Source: an uncultured Dorea sp. (GTDB taxonomy: Bacteria; Bacillota; Clostridia; Lachnospirales; Lachnospiraceae). Taken from it: 64,000 bases of DNA. Each line of letters begins with the position of its first letter. Within the stretch, counting starts at the first letter, position 1. Below, piece after piece: positions 7,506 through 17,612 of the stretch. A program made the position numbers and the translations under genes. The stretch spans positions 1 through 64,000 of the forward strand of contig CAJTRE010000002.1 in the NCBI GenBank assembly GCA_910578495.1, in the 5' to 3' direction. The notes beneath the pieces are model-generated. The model ran no database searches and had not been told where the DNA came from. It saw only the letters and a program-made list of their open reading frames with translations.

Positions 7506-9488
7506 TTATAAAATTCCACCAATAGATAAGAACAATGGTGCAAACACCAAAGACACAATGGTCATAAGCTTAATCAGGATGTTAATGGACGGACCGGAAG
7601 TATCTTTAAACGGATCTCCCACCGTATCTCCCACAACCGCTGCCTTGTGTGCCTCACTTCCTTTGCCTCCATGGTTACCGTCTTCTATGTATTTCTTTGC
7701 ATTATCCCATGCGCCGCCGGAGTTAGACATGAAAATCGCCATCATAACACCGGTTACGAGAGAACCTGCCAGAAGTCCTCCAAGGGACGCTGGTCCCAAC
7801 AAGATTCCAACTGCTAATGGTGACAGAACCGCCATAATACCCGGCACTAACATTTCTTTTAAAGCCGCAGTCGTTGAAATCGCCACACAAGATTTGTAAT
7901 CCGGTTTGTCTTTTCCTTCCATAATTCCCGGCATTTCTCTAAACTGACGTCTTACTTCCTCAATCATCTGATATGCCGCTCTTGATACCGAAGACATCGT
8001 CATAGCCGAGAACAGGAACGGAAGCATACCTCCGATAAAGAGACCGATGATAACACGACTGTCCAAAATATCGATGTTGCTGAGTTTCACTGCTTCTGCA
8101 TAGGATACGAAAAGCGCAAGCGCCGTAAGCGCCGCAGAACCAATTGCAAATCCTTTACCCATTGCCGCCGTTGTATTTCCAACTGCGTCCAGTTTATCTG
8201 TAATCTTACGAACTTCCGGTTCCAGTCCTGACATCTCCGCAATACCACCTGCATTATCTGCAATTGGCCCATATGCGTCTACCGCTACCGTAATAGCTGT
8301 GGTAGATAACATACCTACTGCCGCCAGCGCAATTCCATAAAGACCGCAGAACTGATATGCCGCAAAAATTCCGATACAAATCAGAAGAATCGGAATCGCC
8401 GTAGATCTCATACCCACTGCAATACCACTGATAATTGTAGTTGCAGGTCCAGTCTCCGACTGTGCGGAAATCTCTTTTACCGACTTATAATCACCGGATG
8501 TATACACTTCCGTAATAAATCCAATCAGTAGTCCTACGATTAGGCCGGAAGTCACTGCAATCGCAGCATTTAAATCACCAAAGCAATAATTACTGAATAC
8601 AAATGCTACAATCAACACGATCACACTTGCCACATAAGAGCCCATCTTGAGCGCCTTGTGTGGATTAGAATTTTCATCGCCTTTTACAAAAAACGTACCA
8701 AGAATAGCTGCAAGAAGTCCAAGTCCTGCAATCGCCAGCGGGTATACCGCTCCCGCAACTTTAAAGTATACAATACCAAGTGTCAAAGCTGAAATCAGCG
8801 CTCCGACATAAGACTCAAACAAATCCGCGCCCATTCCTGCCACGTCACCTACATTATCACCTACGTTATCAGCAATAACCGCCGGGTTACGCGGATCATC
8901 CTCTGGAATTCCCGCTTCAACCTTACCAACAAGGTCCGCTCCTACATCAGCCGCTTTCGTGTAGATACCTCCGCCCACACGTGCAAACAGCGCAATGGAG
9001 GACGCCCCCAGACTGAAACCGGAGAGCACGTCTACATTTCCTGTAATCAAGTAAATAGCGCTTACTCCCAGAACGCCAAGCCCAGCCACGCACATTCCCA
9101 TTACAGCTCCGCCGGAAAAGGCAATTGACAACGCTTTATTCATCCCGCCCTGTCTTGCGGCATTGGCAGTTCTTACATTCGCACTTGTTGCCACACGCAT
9201 TCCAGCGTATCCTGCCAGTGTAGAAAATAATGCTCCTACCACGAAGCAGACAGCCGTAACCCAGTTGCCGATACCAAAACCAATTAGTACAAACAACAGG
9301 AGCACAAAAAAGATAAGAATCCTATATTCTGCTGACAAAAACGCCTGCGCTCCGTCACTGATTGCCGCCGCAATCTCTTTCATTTTCTCTGTTCCCGCTT
9401 CTTGCCTGCCTACCTTTGCCGCCAAATAAGCCGCAAATAATAGTGCAAGAACCCCAAGCACAGGAACAATCATTAAAAATTTTTCCAT
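7506..9488 (-). CDS. hppA: Membrane-bound ion-translocating pyrophosphatase
   Basis: A 660-residue integral membrane pyrophosphatase with about 16 transmembrane segments. It hydrolyses cytoplasmic PPi and pumps H+ and/or Na+ outward. The PPi-binding signature with its paired acidic residues is plain ([20 protein letters not shown] followed by [20 protein letters not shown]), as is the C-terminal [13 protein letters not shown]. The [18 protein letters not shown] block carries Ala where K+-independent enzymes have Lys, so it should belong to the K+-dependent group, which includes both H+ and Na+ pumps. I start at the ATG at 9488, preceded by GGGAGGATTC; a longer frame upstream lacks a ribosome site and would add a non-family extension. 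Confidence 0.95.
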   Translation of the reverse strand: MEKFLMIVPVLGVLALLFAAYLAAKVGRQEAGTEKMKEIAAAISDGAQAFLSAEYRILIFFVLLLFVLIGFGIGNWVTAVCFVVGALFSTLAGYAGMRVATSANVRTANAARQGGMNKALSIAFSGGAVMGMCVAGLGVLGVSAIYLITGNVDVLSGFSLGASSIALFARVGGGIYTKAADVGADLVGKVEAGIPEDDPRNPAVIADNVGDNVGDVAGMGADLFESYVGALISALTLGIVYFKVAGAVYPLAIAGLGLLAAILGTFFVKGDENSNPHKALKMGSYVASVIVLIVAFVFSNYCFGDLNAAIAVTSGLIVGLLIGFITEVYTSGDYKSVKEISAQSETGPATTIISGIAVGMRSTAIPILLICIGIFAAYQFCGLYGIALAAVGMLSTTAITVAVDAYGPIADNAGGIAEMSGLEPEVRKITDKLDAVGNTTAAMGKGFAIGSAALTALALFVSYAEAVKLSNIDILDSRVIIGLFIGGMLPFLFSAMTMSSVSRAAYQMIEEVRRQFREMPGIMEGKDKPDYKSCVAISTTAALKEMLVPGIMAVLSPLAVGILLGPASLGGLLAGSLVTGVMMAIFMSNSGGAWDNAKKYIEDGNHGGKGSEAHKAAVVGDTVGDPFKDTSGPSINILIKLMTIVSLVFAPLFLSIGGIL

Positions 9489-9622
9489 AAATGAATCCTC
9501 CCACAAATCTATTTGTGTTTTCTTGACATAGTAATAATAACATAAAACTGTATGTTTTTTAAAGATATTTTTTCTAAATTTCACAAATTTAGCGTTAATT
9601 TTTTGTCAATTATTAAGAAATT

Positions 9623-9654
9623 AAAAAAGAAGCCAATTTGTTATCTTGACTTCT
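9623..9654 (-). terminator. Intrinsic terminator after the activator ATPase gene
   Basis: A 9-bp stem with one G-U pair (minus strand 9654-9646 with 9636-9628) is followed by a run of six T's. It overlaps the stop codon of the upstream gene at 9641-9643. Confidence 0.8.
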
Positions 9655-10402
9655 CTTCTGCTAACAAAGCCGCTCCAAGCGCCCCTGCATATCTTCCGTT
9701 TTCTGTTGAGTCCACAGCATGATTTACTTTCGCAGACAGGATTTTGGTAAAATACTCACTATCGCTTAATCCACCTGTTAAAATCACCTTGTCTGATAAA
9801 GTCTTTCTCTGGCTTAGCTGTGCAACCTTCGCAGCTACAGAGTCTACCACTCCCGCCGCAATATCTTCTCTTCTTCGTCCCTCTCCGATATAGTTGATCA
9901 CCTCGGATTCCGCAAACACCGTACAAAGAGAACTGATTGGAAGCACCGTTCCATCTGCCGCCAAGTCAAAAAGCTCCTGCAATGTCACACCCAAACGATT
10001 TGCCATAATCTCCAGAAACTTTCCTGTTCCTGCGGAGCATTTATCATTCATCAGAAAATCTTGTACCATTCCATGTTCTACAACAATCACCTTCGTATCC
10101 TGACCGCCCACATCAATAATGGAACAATTATCGCCTGCCATCTCCCGTCCGCCTCTGGCGTGACAAGTAATCTCTGTAATGACATGATCTGCAAACTCCA
10201 CCGCCACACGACCATAGCCTGTCGCCACAACTTTCGTGTCTTCTGAGAGGACATCTACGCCTTCTTCCTTTAATTTTTCTTCAATTTTCTGGCAAGTCTC
10301 TTTACTGCTCCATCCGGTAGGAAGAACAAAAAACATATTTTTCTCCCCTCTTACCGCTACTTTGGACGCTGTAGAACCAATGTCAATCCCTACGTAATTC
10401 AT
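9641..10402 (-). CDS. Activator ATPase of a 2-hydroxyacyl-CoA dehydratase/double-cubane protein
   Basis: A 253-residue member of the BadF/BadG/BcrA/BcrD (ASKHA-fold) ATPases. The phosphate loop is GIDIGSTASKV, the second nucleotide motif IIDVGGQDTKV, and the adenosine motif ILTGGLSDSEYF. Cys122 (KCSAGTGKF) and Cys160 (SSLCTVFAESEV) are at the positions that bind the single [4Fe-4S] cluster shared across the homodimer. These proteins use ATP hydrolysis to push one electron to very low potential onto a dehydratase-type partner. The partner is encoded two genes upstream in the same direction, with a DUF3343 gene between. It ends in a clear terminator, so it closes the operon. Confidence 0.9.
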   Translation of the reverse strand: MNYVGIDIGSTASKVAVRGEKNMFFVLPTGWSSKETCQKIEEKLKEEGVDVLSEDTKVVATGYGRVAVEFADHVITEITCHARGGREMAGDNCSIIDVGGQDTKVIVVEHGMVQDFLMNDKCSAGTGKFLEIMANRLGVTLQELFDLAADGTVLPISSLCTVFAESEVINYIGEGRRREDIAAGVVDSVAAKVAQLSQRKTLSDKVILTGGLSDSEYFTKILSAKVNHAVDSTENGRYAGALGAALLAEEKSR

Positions 10403-10415
10403 TTTCTAACTCCAT

Positions 10416-10676
10416 CTAACAATATTTATCTCTTTTCGGGTTAATGTCCCGCTCAATTTCCACAATATCCAGAATCTCAATCTCATGTTCACTGACACAT
10501 TTTCGAATCGTATCAATGTCTTTTTCTTCCACAAGAAGCGAAATTCCGCAACATGTACTGGCAGCCCTGGGAGTCGGCGCAATCGTCGCCCTAACTCCCA
10601 GATTCTTCAGCTCTTTGTAAAGCCTCATGCCATTGTCGTGATTGGGAAACAGCACGTAATGCTGTATTTTAGACAT
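10416..10676 (-). CDS. DUF3343 protein (putative Se/S-carrier-like)
   Basis: An 86-residue protein with the DUF3343 pattern: an N-terminal strand HYVLFPNHDNGMRLYKELK, then ATIAPTPRAASTCCGISLLV with the vicinal Cys-Cys pair near residues 42-43, and a helical end. Pfam describes the family as a putative Se/S carrier-like protein, and it recurs next to selenium or sulfur handling genes. Here it sits between a double-cubane-type iron-sulfur protein and its activator, 13 bp before the latter and 31 bp after the former, with a cysteine desulfurase homologue further upstream. Sulfur delivery to the clusters is a reasonable guess, not shown. Confidence 0.8.
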   Translation of the reverse strand: MSKIQHYVLFPNHDNGMRLYKELKNLGVRATIAPTPRAASTCCGISLLVEEKDIDTIRKCVSEHEIEILDIVEIERDINPKRDKYC

Positions 10677-10707
10677 ACCGAATCCTTCCTCTTCTTTCTA
10701 AAACATT

Positions 10708-11982
10708 CTAGTTATTCAGCATCTCGATAAATGCACTGACTCTTGTACGAAGCTGCTGTGCATCGCTGTCTGTGTAATCCGTCTCAATACCGAGAACCGG
10801 GATTCCCGCCTCTTTCATAGCACGCTCTACAAAATATCCTTCTGTATCATACAGGTTACAGAATTTTAAATTCACATCGATAATACCGTCAACCTTATAC
10901 TCTTTTGCGAGCCGTAAAATATCGTCAATTCTTCCACTGTTTGGAGTGAAGCATGCACAATTAATGTTCATATATCTCTCTGCAAGAGCTGTATACTGAT
11001 CTTCTAACGTTGTACCGGACTCGTCTACCTGTTTCTCAAAGTAACGTGTTCCTGTACACATTTCCTCACATACCACTGCTCCGCCGCTCGTCTCGACTAT
11101 ATTATGTAATTTCCAGTTCGGAATAGCAAGAGGCGTTCCTGTCAGCATAATACGTTTTGTTCCTGCCGTCACAACACTCACACCGTCTTCTACTCGTTTC
11201 TCTAACTCGTCACACAGTTTGTTAGTCATCTGTGTAAATCTTGCCGGATCATCATAGAATGCAATCTGAGAAATAAGCAAAGCGTCACATCCACTGATTG
11301 GAAGCGTATCATTTTTACGAAGGTCGTACAATCTCTCGAGCGCTTTTCTCTTATTGTTGATAAGTTTAATACTTTCTGAGAGTTTCTCTGCAGTCACTGT
11401 ATTTCCTGTAAATTCTTCCACTATATTTTTAAATGTTTCAATCTCCTCAGCCCATGCTTTCACATCTTTTGCCCGTTTCATCTGTGGCAGATTCATCACA
11501 TGAACCGGAACATCCTCCGCCAATATTTCCCAAGCTTTCTTCTTACCGTCGCAGGTTGTCTCTCCCACGTACATATCTGCAATTCTGAAGAATGGACAGG
11601 TGCGGTCGATTCTTGCACCAACAGACGCTTTGATCAGCGGACAAGTATTGGTTGGAAGCACCTTCTCTCCACCCGGAACCCAGAACTGAGAACCACCGCA
11701 AAGTCCTGTAGCAATTGCATCTGCTGCAAATACAATCTCATCCGGTACATACACACAGAACGTTCCGAATACTTTTCCGCCCTTTTTCTGATGTTCCAAA
11801 AGTTCTGCCGGACGAATGCCATGAATGTCCGCCACAACCATATTGTAATAATCCATACTCTCTGGTCTGTTTTCCTGTGATAAGAACACATCCCCAAATG
11901 CCTGTGGCAAAACTGCACAGAGCTGGTCATGCGTCTCTATATCCATCCCCAGATCTTCCCACATCTTACGATAATCAGCCAT
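10708..11982 (-). CDS. Double-cubane cluster protein / 2-hydroxyacyl-CoA dehydratase family
   Basis: A 424-residue protein of the HgdB/FldC/BcrC-type dehydratase fold. It has a dispersed set of Cys residues fit for cluster binding: FGTFCVYVP, TGLCGGSQF, TNTCPLIKAS, DRTCPFF, EEMCTGTRYF, NINCACFTPN and LKFCNLYDTEG. There is only one subunit, not the alpha/beta pair of true 2-hydroxyacyl-CoA dehydratases, and no CoA-transferase or acyl-CoA gene nearby. That fits double-cubane cluster proteins (DCCP), in which a [8Fe-9S] cluster reduced by an ATP-driven partner reduces small molecules such as acetylene in vitro. The natural substrate of these proteins is not established. A CGAGGAGGAAA ribosome site precedes the ATG. 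Confidence 0.85.
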   Translation of the reverse strand: MADYRKMWEDLGMDIETHDQLCAVLPQAFGDVFLSQENRPESMDYYNMVVADIHGIRPAELLEHQKKGGKVFGTFCVYVPDEIVFAADAIATGLCGGSQFWVPGGEKVLPTNTCPLIKASVGARIDRTCPFFRIADMYVGETTCDGKKKAWEILAEDVPVHVMNLPQMKRAKDVKAWAEEIETFKNIVEEFTGNTVTAEKLSESIKLINNKRKALERLYDLRKNDTLPISGCDALLISQIAFYDDPARFTQMTNKLCDELEKRVEDGVSVVTAGTKRIMLTGTPLAIPNWKLHNIVETSGGAVVCEEMCTGTRYFEKQVDESGTTLEDQYTALAERYMNINCACFTPNSGRIDDILRLAKEYKVDGIIDVNLKFCNLYDTEGYFVERAMKEAGIPVLGIETDYTDSDAQQLRTRVSAFIEMLNN

Positions 11983-12098
11983 AAAAATTTCCTCCTCGAT
12001 CTTTGTTCTTTTGTAATATTTTTCTTACTCTATGGTAACAAGTTTCTTATCTCAGAACAATATAATCAAGGAGAAATGCTCATTGATAATTTTAATAA

Positions 12099-13247
12099 TT
12101 ACACGTATTTATTAATTCCGTCTATACATCGGTCGATTTCTTCCTTCGTACTGCCTGCGCCAAAGGCAAAGCGAACCGTCCCTTGCGGATAAGTTCCCAG
12201 AGATTTATGGGCAAGAGGCGCACAGTGAAGTCCTACTCTTGTCATAACTCCACACTCCTGCTCCAGTTCAAATGCCACAACCGCATTGTCTTCTCTTAAA
12301 AAATCCAACGACACTACCGCCACCCTGTCCTTCGTATCCTGTTTCCCTACAATCCGGACACCGTCTAACTTTTGCACTTTCTCCAGGAAATAAGCGGTCA
12401 ACTCCATTTTCCGCTCATGAATTTCGGAAATCCCTGTCTCCTCTATATATGAGAGTGCGGCGTGAAGTCCAATGATACCTGGCAAATTCATCGTACCGCT
12501 TTCATACTTATCCGGCAGATTGTCCGGCATTTCCAAAGAATCCGACTTGCTTCCCGTCCCTCCTGCTATATAAGGCGTCATATCTTTATCCAACCGCTCA
12601 GAGATCAAAAATCCTCCAACCCCCTGCGGCCCTAACAAGCCTTTATGTCCGGTAAATGCCAGAAAATCAATGCCGCACTCCTGCATATCCACCGGAATTG
12701 TTCCGGCGCTTTGAGCGGCATCTACCACAAAGAAAATATCGTGCTCCCGGCAAACCGCCCCAATCTCTTTGATCGGCAGAATTGTGCCGCACACATTGGA
12801 CGCATGAGATACAATCACAGCCTTTGTCTCGTCTTTTATGAGCTTTTCCACACTTTTAGCACTTACGCTTCCATCCGTATTTGTCTCTGCCACATCATAG
12901 GTAACACCGCAGTGCGTCATCTGTGTAAGCGGACGCATTACTGCATTATGTTCCATTCCACTCACAATTACGTGATCCCCAGATTTTAAAAAACCTTTGA
13001 TAAAATAATTCAGAGAGTATGTGATTCCCGGCGTAAAGATAACGTGTCTGGAATCCATCCCATGAAATAGCCTCGCAAGCTGTTCCCTCGTCTCAAGAAC
13101 AATCCCTTCCACTTCATAAGCTCCCTCATAATTTCCCCGGTTAATATTAAAAGCTCCTTTTTGCAAAAGTTCAGACATGGACTCTGCAACTCCCGGCGCT
13201 TTCGGCCAGGATGTACTTCCATTATCAAAATAAATCTTCTGTTCCAT
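12099..13247 (-). CDS. Cysteine desulfurase-family PLP enzyme (class V aminotransferase fold)
   Basis: A 382-residue fold-type I PLP enzyme. It has the N-terminal [11 protein letters not shown], the cofactor Asp in [14 protein letters not shown] (about D176), the Schiff-base Lys in [12 protein letters not shown] (K202), and a C-terminal [14 protein letters not shown] containing the Cys expected to carry persulfide. It resembles the cysteine desulfurase group often found near DUF3343 and selenium-dependent hydroxylase genes rather than IscS of the main Fe-S system. I take the ATG at 13247 (GTGAGGATTGATT in front) rather than a TTG two codons earlier. Its start overlaps the end of truA by 23 bp; the double-cubane operon begins 116 bp downstream, so co-expression is possible. 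Confidence 0.85.
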   Translation of the reverse strand: MEQKIYFDNGSTSWPKAPGVAESMSELLQKGAFNINRGNYEGAYEVEGIVLETREQLARLFHGMDSRHVIFTPGITYSLNYFIKGFLKSGDHVIVSGMEHNAVMRPLTQMTHCGVTYDVAETNTDGSVSAKSVEKLIKDETKAVIVSHASNVCGTILPIKEIGAVCREHDIFFVVDAAQSAGTIPVDMQECGIDFLAFTGHKGLLGPQGVGGFLISERLDKDMTPYIAGGTGSKSDSLEMPDNLPDKYESGTMNLPGIIGLHAALSYIEETGISEIHERKMELTAYFLEKVQKLDGVRIVGKQDTKDRVAVVSLDFLREDNAVVAFELEQECGVMTRVGLHCAPLAHKSLGTYPQGTVRFAFGAGSTKEEIDRCIDGINKYV

Positions 13248-13980
13248 AATCAATCCTCACCAATACCAGACCATTTGGCGCGGCCGTCACACCTGCCGCC
13301 GTCCTTTTTCTTTCTTCCAAAATTTCCTTTACACGTTCCGGTTCATAGAATCCACGTCCCACACGAATCAATGTGCCCGCAATAATCCGCACCATATTAT
13401 ATAAGAAACCATTGCCTGTGATCCGAATTGTAAGATCCTCTCCCTCCTGCAAAATATCAAGAGACGTTACCGTACGAATCGTATCTTCCACATTGGTCCT
13501 GATATTACAGAAACTCACAAAATCATGCTCACCAACAAGATACGCCGCACCCTCACGCATTTTCTCCACATCAAGCGGAAATGACACATGCGTACTGTAT
13601 TTTCGTTTCAACGGATTCGGAACCGGGGAATTGTGGATATGATACTCATAAGTCTTTCTCAGCGCTTCCTGATAACGTGGATGCCAATTCTGCGGAACTT
13701 CATCTGACTTTACAATCACAATATCCTCTGGAAGCTTCTGGTTCAAGGCATACACCATCCGTTCCGGCGGAATGGACGATTCCGTATCAAACACCGCCAC
13801 ATTTCCAAGGGCATGAACCCCGGAATCCGTCCGGCTGGCGCCGATTACGTGCACATCCTCTCCCGTTAGTTTCTTCAGTTTTTCATTCAACACTTCCTCA
13901 ACGGTAATCCCGTTCGGCTGAATCTGCCAGCCACAATAGTCCGTACCATCATAGGCAATCCATAATCTGACTCTTTTCAT
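13225..13980 (-). CDS. truA: tRNA pseudouridine(38-40) synthase
   Basis: A 251-residue TruA. The catalytic Asp52 sits in [13 protein letters not shown] (Ser in place of the more common Ala after Asp, which is allowed), the N-terminal strand is [15 protein letters not shown], and the later motif [18 protein letters not shown] is standard. It isomerises uridines in the anticodon stem-loop of many tRNAs. It follows ecfT by 3 bp, as is usual for Firmicutes, where the ecfA1-ecfA2-ecfT-truA order is widely conserved. Confidence 0.96.
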   Translation of the reverse strand: MKRVRLWIAYDGTDYCGWQIQPNGITVEEVLNEKLKKLTGEDVHVIGASRTDSGVHALGNVAVFDTESSIPPERMVYALNQKLPEDIVIVKSDEVPQNWHPRYQEALRKTYEYHIHNSPVPNPLKRKYSTHVSFPLDVEKMREGAAYLVGEHDFVSFCNIRTNVEDTIRTVTSLDILQEGEDLTIRITGNGFLYNMVRIIAGTLIRVGRGFYEPERVKEILEERKRTAAGVTAAPNGLVLVRIDYGTEDLF

Positions 13981-13983
13981 ACT

Positions 13984-14808
13984 CTAAAATATCCATAATT
14001 TAAGTGGTATACATCTTCCAATAACTACCACTGCAATCACATAAACAATTACAACCATATATCCTGCATAGTCTCTGCCCCGATACTTGAGCGGCTTCAT
14101 CTTCGTTCTTCCTTCTCCGCCACGATAACATCTTGCCTCCATTGCCATTGCCAAATCATTGGCGCGGCGAAACGCAGATACAAACAATGGAACCAGAATA
14201 GGAATCATGCTCTTCGCTCTTTGCAGCATATTCCCACTCTCAAAATCTGCGCCTCTTGCAAGCTGCGCTTTCATAATTTTATCCGTCTCTTCCAGAAGAA
14301 TTGGAATAAACCGCAGCGCAATAGACATCATCATAGCGATCTCATGCACCGGAACATGAATCTTATTCAGCGGGCGGAGAAGCGTCTCAATTCCGTCCGT
14401 CAACTCATTCGGTGTTGTAGTAAATGTCATAAGAGAAGAACCGATAATGAGATAAATCAGCCTCACCGCCATATATACGGCTGTGCAAAGTCCTCCCTCT
14501 GTAATCGTAAATATCCACGCATGGAAAAGTACCGCACCATCTCTTGTCAAAAACAAATTGAAAACAACCGTAATCAGCAACAGCATTACAATGGGCTTTA
14601 ATCCTTTGACAATGTAAAAAAGCGGCACTTTGGACGCACGGATAATCCCAATAAGAAAGACAGTCGCCACAAAATATCCTGAAATGCTTTTAAACAAAAA
14701 CAGGGAGATCAAATACAATAAGGTAGACACCAGCTTCACTCTTGGATCTAACCTATGCAGTACGCTTTTTGCCGGATAATATTGTCCTATAGTAATGTCT
14801 CGAATCAT
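13984..14808 (-). CDS. ecfT: Energy-coupling factor transporter transmembrane protein
   Basis: A 274-residue EcfT with five or so membrane segments. It contains ARG-type coupling motifs in the cytoplasmic helices (AQLARGAD near residue 190 and AMEARCYRGGEGRTK near residue 225), which link the ATPases to exchangeable substrate-binding S subunits. N-terminal IGQYYPAKSVLHRLDPRVKL is characteristic. It overlaps ecfA2 by 4 bp (ATGA). No S component is encoded here, which fits a group II ECF module that serves several vitamin S proteins coded elsewhere. Confidence 0.95.
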   Translation of the reverse strand: MIRDITIGQYYPAKSVLHRLDPRVKLVSTLLYLISLFLFKSISGYFVATVFLIGIIRASKVPLFYIVKGLKPIVMLLLITVVFNLFLTRDGAVLFHAWIFTITEGGLCTAVYMAVRLIYLIIGSSLMTFTTTPNELTDGIETLLRPLNKIHVPVHEIAMMMSIALRFIPILLEETDKIMKAQLARGADFESGNMLQRAKSMIPILVPLFVSAFRRANDLAMAMEARCYRGGEGRTKMKPLKYRGRDYAGYMVVIVYVIAVVVIGRCIPLKLWIF

Positions 14809-15659
14809 TGTCTCTTCTCCAATGCCTGCATAATCTGATCCGCGGCCTCGTCCACTGTCGTCACATTCGTCCTGACATCCAATCCATATTCCTTCAAATC
14901 ATGCATAATATACGTAACCTGGGGCGCCGCAAGCCCCACTTTTTCTAGTTCCTGATAGTGTTCAAACACCTTTGCCGGCGTATCATTGTACATCACCTCA
15001 CCATGATTCATCACAATAATACGATCTGCGTACCGGGCGATGTCTTCCATACTGTGAGACACTAAGATAACTGTCAGATCACTCTCTTTATGGAGAAATG
15101 CAATCTGATCCAGAATATCATCTCTCCCCTTAGGATCTAAGCCCGCAGTAGGTTCATCCAATACCAGCACTTTCGGTTTCATAGCAAGAACGCCTGCAAT
15201 CGCCACTCTTCGCTTCTGTCCACCAGATAAATCAAAGGGCGAAGAGTGATAATATTTCTCTTTTAGTCCTACCAGTTTCAGCGCCTCCAACGCTCTCGCC
15301 TCACACTCTTCTTTTGAAAGCCCCTGATTTTTCGGCCCAAAGCACACATCACTTAACACATCCACTTCAAAAAGCTGATGCTCTGGGTACTGAAACACCA
15401 GTCCTACCTGGTTTCTCAGCTCCCGCATATTGTAGCCCTGCCCGTAAATATTTTCGTTATTATAATAAAGAGCTCCGTCCGTTGCCCTGATAAGCCCGTT
15501 CAAATGCTGGATCAGCGTTGATTTCCCGGAACCGGTATGTCCGATAATCCCTACAAATTCTCCATGGGGAATTGTAAGAGAAATATCTTTTAACGCCTGC
15601 TTTTCATATGCCGTTCCTGCACTGTATATATAATTCAAGTGTTCTAATCTAATTGACAT
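14805..15659 (-). CDS. ecfA2: ECF transporter ATPase EcfA2
   Basis: A 284-residue ABC ATPase with Walker [11 protein letters not shown]-loop [10 protein letters not shown] (typical of EcfA), signature [15 protein letters not shown], Walker [14 protein letters not shown] and the switch His in ILVSHSMED. It forms the A/A' heterodimer with EcfA1 and powers vitamin uptake. Its start overlaps the end of ecfA1 by 16 bp. Confidence 0.95.
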   Translation of the reverse strand: MSIRLEHLNYIYSAGTAYEKQALKDISLTIPHGEFVGIIGHTGSGKSTLIQHLNGLIRATDGALYYNNENIYGQGYNMRELRNQVGLVFQYPEHQLFEVDVLSDVCFGPKNQGLSKEECEARALEALKLVGLKEKYYHSSPFDLSGGQKRRVAIAGVLAMKPKVLVLDEPTAGLDPKGRDDILDQIAFLHKESDLTVILVSHSMEDIARYADRIIVMNHGEVMYNDTPAKVFEHYQELEKVGLAAPQVTYIMHDLKEYGLDVRTNVTTVDEAADQIMQALEKRQ

Positions 15660-16495
15660 AATGCTTCCACCAACTCTTCTTTTCTCAGAATTCCTGCCGA
15701 TATTTTAAGTCCCCGCCTTCTAAGGGCATCTGCAAGAATCGTCACCTGCGGCACATCCAATCGGTACTCTTTTAACTTGTCCACCTGAGAAAATATTTCT
15801 CTGGGCGTTCCTTCCATCACCACATGTCCATGATCCATCACATAGATTTTATCCGCATCGATGACTTCTTCCATATAATGAGTAATAAGAATGACTGTCA
15901 CCTGTTTCTGTTCACGTAATTTCTGTACGGTCTTTAACACCTCTTTTCGTCCTACCGGATCAAGCATAGCGGTAGGTTCGTCCAACACGATGCATTTGGG
16001 CTCCATCGCCACAACTCCTGCAATGGCAACCCTTTGTTTCTGTCCGCCGGATAATTTGTTCGGAGATCGATGACGGTACTCAATCATTCCGACCGCTTTT
16101 AAGCTGTCTTCCACACGCCGCCAGATTTCATCCGTAGGTACACCTAAGTTTTCCGGACCAAATCCAACATCCTCTTCCACAACCGTTCCGATAATCTGAT
16201 TGTCCGGGTTCTGAAACACCATGCCCGCCGACTGTCTCACGTCCCACAGTTTTTCCGAATCTTTTGTATCTTTTCCATCCACCCACATAGTTCCTTCTGT
16301 GGGCGTCAAAATCGCATTAATATGCTTTGCAAAAGTAGATTTCCCGGAACCGTTATGCCCCAGAATGGCAATAAACTGTCCTTCTTTTACATCAATATCA
16401 ACACCATCAATAGCGCGATAAGTTCCGATTACATTTCCTTCCTCATCGCGCTTCTCATATTCAAATATCAGCTTTTCTGTCTGAACCATCTTCAT
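15644..16495 (-). CDS. ecfA1: ECF transporter ATPase EcfA1
   Basis: A 283-residue ABC ATPase: Walker [11 protein letters not shown]-loop [11 protein letters not shown], signature [14 protein letters not shown], Walker [14 protein letters not shown] and switch His in [10 protein letters not shown]. It is the partner of EcfA2. I start at the ATG at 16495, with GGAG 11 nt upstream; the frame is open one codon further to a TTG. It follows the cyclophilin gene by about 40 bp, so the two may share a transcript. Confidence 0.94.
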   Translation of the reverse strand: MKMVQTEKLIFEYEKRDEEGNVIGTYRAIDGVDIDVKEGQFIAILGHNGSGKSTFAKHINAILTPTEGTMWVDGKDTKDSEKLWDVRQSAGMVFQNPDNQIIGTVVEEDVGFGPENLGVPTDEIWRRVEDSLKAVGMIEYRHRSPNKLSGGQKQRVAIAGVVAMEPKCIVLDEPTAMLDPVGRKEVLKTVQKLREQKQVTVILITHYMEEVIDADKIYVMDHGHVVMEGTPREIFSQVDKLKEYRLDVPQVTILADALRRRGLKISAGILRKEELVEALCQLD

Positions 16496-16537
16496 CAACT
16501 TCTGTTCTCCATCTGCTGCCGTCTCGTATTCTGTCTC

Positions 16538-17056
16538 TTATTCCTTCTCCGGTTCCGGATAATCCTCGCCAAATGTATCAACGGTAACTTCTGCCATTTT
16601 CTGTTCCTCAAGTGGTCTGTCGTTATAGTCTGTAGCTGTCTCGGCAATCTTATTCACCACTTCCATACCTTCGGTGAGCTTACCAAACGCTGCGTATGCA
16701 CCGTCCAAGTGCGGTGAATTCTTGTGCATGATAAAGAACTGAGAACCTGCGGAATCCGGATGCATAGCTCTCGCCATAGAAAGAACTCCCTCTGTATGAG
16801 CCAAGTCATTTACAAAACCATTCTGCTTAAATTCACCTTTGATGTTGTATCCCGGTCCGCCTGTCCCTGTTCCATCCGGGCATCCGCCCTGGATCATAAA
16901 ACCATTAATTACACGATGAAAAATCAGTCCGTTATAATATCCTTTCTTTACCAATGATATAAAATTATTTACTGTATTCGGCGCAATATCCGGATATAAT
17001 TCCGCTTTCATAATATCGCCGTTTGCCATTTTAAATGTAACTACTGGATTTGCCAT
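16538..17056 (-). CDS. Cyclophilin-type peptidyl-prolyl cis-trans isomerase
   Basis: A 172-residue cytoplasmic cyclophilin without signal peptide. The active-site residues are clear: [13 protein letters not shown] (catalytic Arg), [20 protein letters not shown] with the hydrophobic pocket, and [11 protein letters not shown]. It speeds proline isomerisation during folding. I choose the ATG at 17056 (GAGG 11 nt upstream); the frame extends to a GTG that is part of this ribosome site. The start gives the family-typical [14 protein letters not shown]. Confidence 0.93.
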   Translation of the reverse strand: MANPVVTFKMANGDIMKAELYPDIAPNTVNNFISLVKKGYYNGLIFHRVINGFMIQGGCPDGTGTGGPGYNIKGEFKQNGFVNDLAHTEGVLSMARAMHPDSAGSQFFIMHKNSPHLDGAYAAFGKLTEGMEVVNKIAETATDYNDRPLEEQKMAEVTVDTFGEDYPEPEKE

Positions 17057-17293
17057 AAGTCTATTCCTCACTTTACTAAATATTTGAAACTCTGTTATTT
17101 ATTGTAACGGATATTGGCGAGTTCGTAAAGTGGGGACTTCAATATACTATCAAAAAATATCAGGAATAGAAAAAGAGACCGTACATCAGACCGATAGTCG
17201 ATAGGTCATTTGACACTACCATAGCAAGAAACAATATGTTGACAAACTTTTAATATGTTTCGCCTAATCATTCTATACCCATTATATCTACAT

Positions 17294-17602
17294 TCAAAAC
17301 GTTCGTTGCGTTGTAAAACTCATATTAATTATTTCCACAAAATTTTTAGAACACCACTGTAACGCTTGTTCCAATTTTAAATACTCACATGATAATGTGT
17401 CTGCACATTCGAAAATAGGTATATCAATAATCTTCACATCATGAAACCTTTGCAACAAAACTTCTGCGCAAATTGTTCCATGTAATCCTTGAACAATTTC
17501 ATCATCACATTTATCATCAAATAAATTCACTTTAATACATTCAACATTATGAGATAAAAGATCCATTCTAATTCCACTATCGATAATGGCGACTGTTACC
17601 AT
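17294..17602 (-). pseudogene. Truncated subtilisin-like (S8) serine protease
   Basis: 102 residues that match only the first third of a subtilase: the catalytic Asp in VAIIDSGI near residue 8, the catalytic His in GLHGTICAEVL near residue 42, and the strand VEIINMSF that follows. The Ser-containing half is missing. After INMSFTTQRTF the frame stops. Another frame stays open for about 30 codons, but I see no oxyanion Asn or GTS motif in the remaining 200 bp, so this is a remnant and unlikely to cleave anything. Small intracellular subtilases of this type are found next to radical-SAM peptide maturases and exporters, which fits the neighbours. It follows the ABC ATPase gene by 10 bp. Confidence 0.75.
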
Positions 17603-17612
17603 CTGTCACTCC

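Noticed and set aside
12099..13253. TTG start two codons before the ATG of the desulfurase gene
   Set aside because: The TTG lies against its ribosome site; the ATG at 13247 has proper spacing.
17072..17293. Possible continuation of the subtilase in another frame
   Set aside because: A frame stays open for about 30 codons but shows no clear subtilase motif; I kept only the remnant.
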